Assembly (NCBI GenBank): GCA_030522415.1
Contig: CM060105.1
Coordinates: 19,404,777 to 19,468,776 of the forward strand
Direction: 5' to 3'
Length of the DNA stretch: 64,000 bases
DNA from: Channallabes apus
Taxonomy: Eukaryota > Chordata > Actinopteri > Siluriformes > Clariidae
Positions 12,275 to 64,000 of this stretch are shown here, piece by piece. The stretch's first letter is position 1; each line of letters starts with the position of its first letter. The position numbers were made by a program, and so were the translations under genes. Below the pieces are notes generated by a model, which had not been told where the DNA came from, made no database searches, and saw nothing but the letters and a program-made list of their open reading frames with translations.

Positions 12275-13876
12275 TTCAGCACACATGTGATCCTGTGTTG
12301 CAGCTCATTAACACAATCATTAAATCATATGGATGTATGCATCATGACTATTACATAATCTATTGACAATTATCATCCTAGTATCAGTGTCGGTCCATGC
12401 CATAAGGCTGATGATTAATTTTTTTTTTTTAATCTTAGAGTTATTATGGTATGCATGTGGCATTTGGTCTATAACCCCTGATCTTAGGTATTACTTACAC
12501 TGGCCTTAAAACTATTTTAAACACTGCAAACCTTTAAACCCTTATTGATGTCACAAAAGTGCCATTTTATGGCTTATGAAAATGTCTGTAGTTTTTAACA
12601 GACTTCTTGCTGTTTTTTTTAAATGACTGAATGCATTTGATCTCTTGCATCTCCTGATCCAGAACAAAACCAGCTGCCATCTTAATGGATAATTTGTCTG
12701 CAGTTCTTCTGAAAATTTATGATGATGGACAGTTGATGTGCATTACGGAATGCCACAAAAGACAAGGCCAAAAAAAAAAAAAAAAAGAGAAGAGAGATTT
12801 CTCAGCTTCCTAATAAAAAAAAGGAAAATAAATTGTGGTTATCAGCTATCAGCAGGGAGGCGAGGCTAATCCTGGTCAAAAATACACCGGTGATTACTGA
12901 CGCTTGTGCAGTGACTATTTTATCTCAGGTAGTATAGAATTATTAAATAATGATTTGATACATTTAACACAATCAATATTTAATATACATCCTGTGCTTG
13001 TATTACATTTGCTAAATAAGCGTATATGCAGGTCTTACATTGTGGGAGGGCTGTTGTAATATTTTCATCAGTGGCTTTAAGTTATTCAAATTCAATTAGT
13101 ATTTGCTATATATTTACTGTTAGAGTGCTGTTTCCTCAAAGCCAAAATTAGCTAGGATTGTTCCTATCTAGTTTTCTAATCGCATTTCTATTGGTGTGAC
13201 CACATGCACAGTGACCTCAGTCACTTGTCAGTCAGCCAGACAGCACAGATGGCAGATTTATAAGTAGGGGAAGAAAATAGGTCAGAGACTGACATATTTA
13301 ATAACAGAATGTAAACTGCACTGATATTTTGAAATGTTTCAATTTTCCCTGATATTTAAATGATAATTTAACATGAAATCTAAAGATCACCATATTGTAA
13401 ATCTGGCAGTGCATTGTCATTGGAAGCGTTATAAAGAACAGCTTTAGGGACTGGTAATATCCACTGACTAATGCTTCTTACCATACACTATTATTTGGTC
13501 TCTTGTCATGTGCTGAGTAAAATCTGAGGGGGTTAATTTACTGAGCGATTCATTGAATGTTGTAATTCTGAATCACAGGACTGTAAGAGCTCTATAATAA
13601 CTCAAGTGGGGCAGAAAAAAAACCCAGCACCGCTAGTGTCCACCACTTAGAAAGGTTAAACCTTTTACTTCAGCTAACTGTACATATGTCAAAAAGGAGC
13701 AGTTTAGTACTGTTTTCCTAATCTTCTGTTGCCCAATTTTGGTGATCTTATGCAAAGTCTAACCTCATTTCCCTGTTCAAGAGTGGCACTTGGTGTGCTC
13801 TTCTACTGCTGTAGCCCCTCAACCAAGGTACAACAAGGTTCAGATATTCTCTTCAGCAAACCTCAGGTGTAAGTAG
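12275..13876. other. Intergenic DNA, nothing recognised
   Basis: AT-rich, with A/T runs (12420, 12770-12786, 13613). No frame with recognisable content and no clear repeat family. Confidence 0.45.
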
Positions 13877-13879
13877 ATG

Positions 13880-15695
13880 TTATTTGAGTTACTCCTCCAC
13901 TCTCATCTGACCCCAGACATCAACAACGCATTTTCACCCAGAGAAGTGCCACTCACTTGGAGTGAAAATACCACTATAGCAACAGTTTCAGCAATACTCA
14001 GACCAGCCTGTTTGGCAATAACTACCATACCACGTTCAAAGTCACTTAAATCAGGGTATCTCTCGTGGGGGGTGGAACACAAAGTTTCTCTGTATGCTGA
14101 CGACATGCTGCTGTTCATATCTGATCCTCCTCATAGCTTACCAAAACTTGTCAGTATGATGTCAACCCTCCCGTCTGGGTAGCTATAGAGGAAGCATCCA
14201 TGGGATCAATATCTCTCTCATCATTATTATGTGCTAAATTGCCACAAAAACAACCCACATCTTCTCTTTCCTCAAACCCACTGGTTATACACTCCGTTAA
14301 AATTTGGAATCAGTTTCGGCGTCATTTTAAGCTGATCTATCTTTGATAGCACCATTGAATGGACACTATATGATTGCTCCGTCTTATACGGATAATGCAT
14401 TTGGCGTATGGTTTAAGTGTGGTAATGTTCATTATATGATCTTTATATTGACAATATCTTTGGCTCATTTGAACAACTTGTACAAAAGTTTAACATTCCC
14501 AGGACACATTTTTATAGATATCTACAGCTGAGGAATTTCATTTCCTGTAATTCTGACTCTTTCCCTTTGTCTCCTTCTCCATCCCTTTTAGATTCTGTTT
14601 ATAGTTGTAAAAAAACAGATGCCAAAAAGATGATTAGTGCTGTATACAAGATATTAAACACAAGTAACTCAGCCACATTAGATATACTTAAAGGCAAATG
14701 GGAAAATTATATAAAAGAACAAATTTCAGATAAACTGTGGCAAAAGATAATACATAGAATTTACTCATCATCAGTTTGCCTCAAACACGCAGTCATTCAG
14801 TTTTAAATTGTTCACCGGCTTCACTGGTCCAAGGCTAAACTGGCAAGGATTAGAGAGGACTTTGATCCCACATGTGACTGATGTAAGCAGGAACCAGCTA
14901 CGCTACTGCATATGTTCTGGACATGCCCAAAGCTATACAATTTTTGGAGTTTTATTTTTGATATCTTGTCAAAAATACGCCAAATACCATTAGAACCATC
15001 CCCATTTATCGCACTTTTTGATGTTGACTCAAGTGGTGCCCGCTTGAATGATGCCAAGGCCAATATGATCGCCTTTAGCTCCTTTCTCGCGAGACTGATC
15101 CTGTTTAAGTGGATGGAGTCGTCGCCAGCAGTGGGTGCTCACTGGATTAAAGAGGTCTTGTATTTTCTCCATCTAGAAAAGATTCGTTATTTTATAAAGG
15201 GATCGATTCAGGAATTTTATGATGCCTGGCAACCATTTATAAGCCATTTTGAAAATATAGATGCAGATCAATTGGATCTGTAATAAAAGATTTCTTTTTT
15301 TAGTCTCCGTTTCTAATACTTCCTTCGCTTCCTTTTCTGTTTGATGTGTAATTTATTTATTTATAAAAAAAAATTCTTTTTTTTCTGCTGACTGGCTGTT
15401 TTTTTGTTGTTGTTTTTTGTTTAGCTTTTTTTGTCATGGGGTGGGGGGAAGGGTACGGTTAGAAAAAAATAGTGTACATACGTAATTTGTCTATATTTCC
15501 AATAAAAAAGACTTTGATAAAAAAAAGTCACTTAAATCACATTACTACCCCATTCTGATAATTGGTTTGATCAGATTGTCTTGATCATGTCTACATGCCT
15601 AAATGAATTGAGTTGCTGCCATGTCATTGGCTGACCAGATATTTGCGTTAACAAGCAGTTGAGCAGGTATACCTAATGAAATGGCAAGTGAGTTT
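13880..15695 (-). mobile_element. Tc1-like relic (family C), split by an L1 insertion
   Basis: On the minus strand the relic runs from ctgccatttcattag near 15693 (old terminal repeat), through aattcatttaggcatg, aagacaatctgatca and cagaatggggtag, then gatttaagtgactttgaacg, across the insertion to gccaaacaggctggtctgag and ctgaaactgttgctatag. This is the promoter-to-DNA-binding portion of another fish Tc1 family. 14054-15523 is foreign DNA (see the L1 entry). Confidence 0.7.
14054..15523 (+). mobile_element. 5'-truncated L1-clade LINE, with 16 bp target duplication
   Basis: Inserted into the Tc1 relic: aaagtcacttaaatca occurs at 14038-14053 and again at 15524-15539, directly after an A-rich tail (aataaaaaagactttgataa...). 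Coding remains: VSLYADDMLLFISDPP (the reverse-transcriptase catalytic A-D-D motif) at about 14072, KGKWENYIKEQISDKLW at about 14691, and the C-terminal Cys/His segment TLLHMFWTCPKLYNFW at about 14901-14948, ending at a stop near 15283. Premature stops and an internal loss of sequence after the YADD motif make it inactive. Confidence 0.85.
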
Positions 15696-15699
15696 ATGC

Positions 15700-16330
15700 G
15701 AGGTGGAACCAAAAAAGTTCCCAGACTAGTTTTGCAACAGATGGCAGAACAAGGCACAGTTACCGGGAGCACCAATTTTCATAAGTCAGTGTGCCAAAAG
15801 GCATCGCCCTGTGTACAACAGGAGCCACGTGCATTACCACATCATGGACAGCAAGTTTAGCAAGAACATGAATGAAAGCGCGAGCATGAAATTTTGGGTG
15901 TAACTGGGCAAATCTGCTACAGAGGTAACATTCATTCGAGGTGTTTTGAGTGGCATGCAACTTGTGTGTGATGATCGTTGGAGAACAATCCACAACATTG
16001 CTGCCTCTGTCGCTGCCAAGTTTGTCCTCATGAGGCCTGCAGGCTGCTGACCCAGAAGCAGAAGGAACATCGCTTCGAAGTCTGTCAAGAACTCCGTCAG
16101 CGTGCAGTCATTCATGTGAAGGATCATTACTAAACTTGTGTGTATGGGTACGACCCTGAGGCAAAGCAACAGTTTTCACAGTTTTCTCCAAGACTAAAAA
16201 AAGGCGAGACAGGTTGTTCAAGTGCATGCTCGTTGGTCCCCAGGAGTCAAACCGTCAAGAGCGAAAGGCGTCTGAGGCAGGATGCACCACAGCGAAAAAA
16301 CAGGACTTTGTAAACAGAGCTAAGCTTGAA
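15700..16330 (+). mobile_element. mariner-type transposon relic
   Basis: Frames broken by stops and shifts read GVTGQICYRGNIHSR-CFEWHATCV near 15897-15970, then LLTQKQKEHRFEVCQEL near 16050-16094, VYGYDPEAKQQFSQF near 16142-16186 and CMLVGPQ near 16224. QKEHR...CQEL and YGYDPETKQQ-like strings belong to mariner (not Tc1) transposases, around the first two catalytic acids. Termini not found; pseudogene. Confidence 0.65.
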
Positions 16331-16559
16331 ACTTTTTCATCACCTTGTATGGCTGATACATACTATAGGGCTCTTCCCCATAAACCACCACTGCATCTTA
16401 GTAATGCATGGGCTACTTCACAGTAAGTCATTAAGAAGAACTTAATTTTGTTTAACAATGCTTATTACCATTCTAATTATTGCCTTTGATAAGATAAATA
16501 CCAAGCAGTCATCCGATTTCCTCTTCATTATCATGTAAAAATGTAAAGTAAGGAAGTCT

Positions 16560-16756
16560 TAGAAGTGTTAGAAACTGTGCTGAGTGGCGCGCGCTTTGGG
16601 TCGCGCCGAGAACGCGCACAGCGTCACCTGCTGCTGTCGCGCGCGCGCGCGATTCCCCTCGCAGCCAGTCGGTCTGTGCGCGTCCGCGTGAAAGAGTGCG
16701 TTCATAGAGGAGCAGTGTTCATCAGGCTCGGCTATTCTGATTATTAATCACTGAAC
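16560..16756 (+). promoter_or_regulatory. CpG-rich necab1 5' end (promoter/5'UTR)
   Basis: A short island of CpG-rich sequence in AT-rich DNA, with gagtggcgcgcgctttggg, cgcgccgagaacgcgcac and an alternating CG tract of 14 bp at 16638-16651, ending just before the necab1 ATG at 16757. It is the likely core promoter and 5'UTR. No TATA box is evident near the ATG. Confidence 0.6.
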
Positions 16757-60544
<43,788 letters not shown>

Positions 60545-61415
60545 GTACCTCGATCATTTACAGCTTCTCTCTGCTCCCTCAGTAATCACAACCACTACTA
60601 CACTCTCTCCATGCTGTTGTCTAGGAAACTGAGCAGCTCTCAAGTTTTTCAGTTTTTCATCCCTCTCTCTCTCTGTTGCTCTTCTGCTTTCATTTGTCAT
60701 CTCTACTGTTCAGAAACTATTTCGTCCTAGTCTCATATGGCGGAGTTGAGAGACTATTATCTCTCTCTCTCTTTCTGTATGTGTGTATAAGAGAGAGCAA
60801 TAGAAATTGGCCTGAGCAGTACTTGGCCCCCCTGTGAAGATATGTGCTGAGCAGCAGAATGTGTGAGAATGTGATCATGGTGTTTATCTACAAACATCAC
60901 TCTAAATATGCTTTTGCTCTGGCATGTATACACAGAAACAGTTAGTCAGACAGTAGAGGTGTACGGGAACACGGCAGCAGCCTGTAGCTGTAGCTGTGCT
61001 GTCAATAAGTAATTAATACAATATGTAAAGTAAAAATTAAACAAATTAACCTGCACTAACGCAGTGTTTCCGTTAGTGTGTGTGAGATTGAATGCGTGTA
61101 TGTGCGTATGCACACCTCGCTAATGACACTTGCTTTTACTTTACTCGCAAGCACACATGTGGTCACAATGTTATAACAAACAGTACACACATGCACGGAT
61201 GAGGACTTTACGAGTGACGCACACGCACACGCACTGAGACTGAGCATGGGAGACATGCACGCAAGAGAGAAAAACTTTGGCTCAGTTGTGATCACGTGAC
61301 GCTCGGCAGACAAAGCGCATGCGTACTACAGCAGTACTTGTATATCAAGACCTCGCTCGTTTATTAAGTAAAAATTTATTTTAGAATTTTGCTCATCTTG
61401 CAAAACATATTCCAC

Positions 61416-61417
<2 letters not shown>
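60545..61417. other. necab1 intron 9, first part
   Basis: CT-rich patch (60660-60790), then ordinary sequence. No exon or classified repeat. Confidence 0.45.
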
Positions 61418-61500
<83 letters not shown>

Positions 61501-61503
61501 ATG
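61418..61503. repeat. (TA)n-(TG)n compound microsatellite
   Basis: About 35 TA units followed by a short TG run. Confidence 0.97.
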
Positions 61504-64000
61504 TACACAGAGTCAGCCGTATACACGTATTCAGCCATATAAATGCATATGCACTTCAGGAAAAGAAAAACTTTACATGTATACATTGTATACATATTTT
61601 AATACTAAATTAATTGCTTTAATTATTAAATTAAATAACTGTATGTTATACAGTTTATTAATATATCTGATAATATTATGATAATAATATGATAATATTC
61701 TATTAATATAATTTACATCATACTATTTTTCTTTTTCAGAAGTGTCTATAACTAATTAAGTGTTTCAGCCCATAGTTTTCATTCATGGATTATAAAAACA
61801 TAAAATAAAAATAACCCAAGCCAGTTTAATATGCCATTACATCTTTTCATTCATTAAAATTATAATTTTTTTCTCTCAGGAGAAATTAAGATTTATATGA
61901 GCATTTTTTTAATTTATACAACCAAATTACTTCTTTCATGTTTAGACTTTGATGTGCTGTATATTCAGCAAACCCGTTAAGAGGAAGAAAACTCACCAAA
62001 TAAATAATCGTGTGTAAGTGTGTGTGAGGATAAACAGATCAATCCTTTATGCTTCATGAAATGCTCTTCTCCAAGCGAGGCTTAATTGCCTCACGTCATA
62101 AATCATCAGTGATTAAAACAGGCTGTGATGTAACCTGTAAATGTTTTCCCTCTTTGTGCGTGTACGTGCACACACAGTATGTCTGATGGAAAAAAAAAAT
62201 AGCTATCACATACCTCACAGTGTGTTTGTGTGGGTGTTTTAGCACCCAAAAAAATAGCAATGCCTTCTGGCTATTGAATAAACATCAGTATGACTAAAAT
62301 ACTTTGTCTCCGTATGACGAAGCATCCTCGGGTAATGAATAATAATAAAAAATTCTACGAGATCTTGTTTATTTTTTAAGATTTCCATCTGTAAGACAAA
62401 ATAGTGTGTATTTTGGTGTTACAAGTGCGTGGACTGTCTTATTGATCTACATACCTATAGGTGTATGAGGACTGTTTGGCATGTTTCTATTTATTCTTTA
62501 AAAATGTGTTTTTTATGTCAGGAGTGATTTCCTGTAAAAAAAAAAAAAATTATTATGGTGTGAGAGCTGCTATAGGTGAGCATATAAAGATTATAGAATA
62601 TGACAAGGATTGTGAAAGGGCAGCGCATATGGTCAGGGTTGCAACTGGAGGAGATTTTATGAAAGGTGGCACCACTTCAGAGCTCATGGTGAGGTGAGAC
62701 CCCTGGGAGACGTCTATCGTTTTCTGTTTGGCTTATTCGAGTCCTGATCTGCCTATCAGCAAGCGACAGAACTCTCTATGCAACACCAGCCTTTACTGAG
62801 ACTCTATACCCTCTGGATGGGGATGTGATCATAAAAAAGAGATCACTTCCAACAGAAGAGAAAGGTTTCATCATGGGATAAAGGTGATGAGTCAGAAGAC
62901 GGGGACCAAAGGAGCCAAACCTGGCAGCAAAATGACACCCGACATCAAAAGAGACACTCGTTTTCCCATTTAATTTGTCACCATTCTGTAAATGCGTGCT
63001 ACTGTATATACTGTATACACCACTGAGCACTGTGCACATCACTGTTGCTTTTTCTGCCTTTCTCCCTTTAATTGCCTATCTGAAGCTCACAGGTGCCTTA
63101 TTAACAGTATGCAGAGTGAATTCCACACTGTAAGAGAAAGAAAATCGTATATAAGATCAGCAGTCATGATGTTTTAAACATTGACATGCTTTTGAACACC
63201 TGAGTAGTGTATTTTTATTATAGGTTAATTAGTATTAGTGGTACACACAACACAAATGATGATGATGATGATTAAAGGACAAAACACATTAGATATATCA
63301 AAGACCTTGATTTTTTTTCCGGTTTACGGACTACCTGCTTTTATATTCTAATGAGTGCAATTAAGAGGAGTGTAACTCCATACTGTAGGTCTAGGTCCAT
63401 AACTAGAATATTGATTAACATGTTTTGCATACCATACTTCCGCATATATGACTCTCGTTTGTTTCCATAGAATGTTGTGGTATTAGATGTCGCTCTGTAT
63501 AAAAGAATCGTTTATTTCAAGTTTGAGTATCTAAGGATGATATGTGGCCTTCACATTTCTTGCTGGTTGTGCTCATTCTTTATCCTGTCTGCTGTCACTA
63601 CATTGCATGTCTGTTTCATCCCTCCAGGTCCCATAAGTTCAATATCCATCAATAGATGTCATCTATTCAACTCAGAAAATGAATATTGATCTGGCAACAC
63701 TTGTCCAAGTCGCATTTTGTTTCCAAACGTCTAGCCGTCTTCACTATTTCGCCCTACACGTATCATTGACAAGTCCTTCTCTTAGGATTAAACGAGATGA
63801 TACTGTTTCAGTTCAATTTAAACATGACATTGATGGTTTTCTTTTTCATTCCTGAGTCTATCGCACATTTCCAGTTATACACTACAATGAGTGGTTTATT
63901 CATGCTTCAAAATTTTTTATAACAGATTAACAAGATAACCTGTGCACTGGTGCGCAGTCATGTTGGAACTGGTGTGGGGTTGTTGTTCAGGAAGTTTTCC
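61504..64000. other. necab1 intron 9, remainder
   Basis: AT-rich; no ABM-domain exon of necab1 (HIMLVQRQM-like) was found, nor any clear repeat. Frames here are short and featureless. Confidence 0.5.

Noticed and set aside
62461..63042. Short frames near the right edge as candidate necab1 ABM-domain exons
   Set aside because: No similarity to the HIMLVQRQM or later ABM-domain segments of NECAB proteins.

Overview
This is vertebrate genomic DNA, almost certainly from a teleost fish. Two spliced genes can be read by protein similarity, tmem64 (minus strand) and necab1 (plus strand). Between and inside them lie teleost-type Tc1/mariner, hAT, L1, L2-like, RTE, BEL/Pao and tRNA-derived SINE copies plus long microsatellites. 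Divergent TMEM64 and NECAB1 are also neighbours in human (8q21), so the gene identities and the local order support each other. The flavour of the repeats would suit an ostariophysan such as a catfish, but this is only an impression. There are no operons, CRISPR arrays or prokaryotic genes.

Layout. 1-5814: tmem64 intron 1 with Tc1 relics and, ending about 15 bp from the splice donor, a 460 bp TG/TATG microsatellite. 5821-6537: tmem64 exon 1, in a GC-rich island that extends to about 7100. 7100-16560: intergenic DNA with CA/CT arrays, a 'tgtggggac' repeat field, Tc1, mariner, L1 and L2-like remains. 16560-16843: CpG-rich necab1 5' end and exon 1. 16844-60544: necab1 exons 2-9, separated by introns up to 18 kb. 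Intron 5 (26825-44914) holds an apparently intact 7.06 kb BEL/Pao LTR retrotransposon (31273-38331). It has identical 613 bp LTRs, a 5 bp target duplication and one open polyprotein frame. Introns 6-8 hold an RTE LINE copy with a telomeric-repeat palindrome at its 3' end, a dense cluster of SINEs, two hAT elements with perfect 8 bp duplications, and a 1.1 kb pyrimidine tract. 60545-64000: necab1 intron 9, with the last exons off the right edge.

Function. necab1 encodes an EF-hand neuronal calcium-binding protein. The window contains 245 codons: the EF-hand pair, the NECAB homology helix and the coiled coil, but not the C-terminal monooxygenase-like (ABM) domain. tmem64 exon 1 encodes most of a polytopic DedA/VTT-family membrane protein. 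The two genes are transcribed away from each other from separate CpG-rich starts about 10 kb apart. Everything else that codes belongs to mobile elements, most of them decayed.

No new host gene system was found. The most unusual points are: the head-to-head telomeric palindrome between 11 bp direct repeats at an RTE 3' end; the young BEL element with a 17-nt match to tRNA-Tyr and a YVDN polymerase motif; necab1 intron 6, which can be spliced as GC-AG or GT-AG to give the same protein; and several nested insertions that give a relative chronology.
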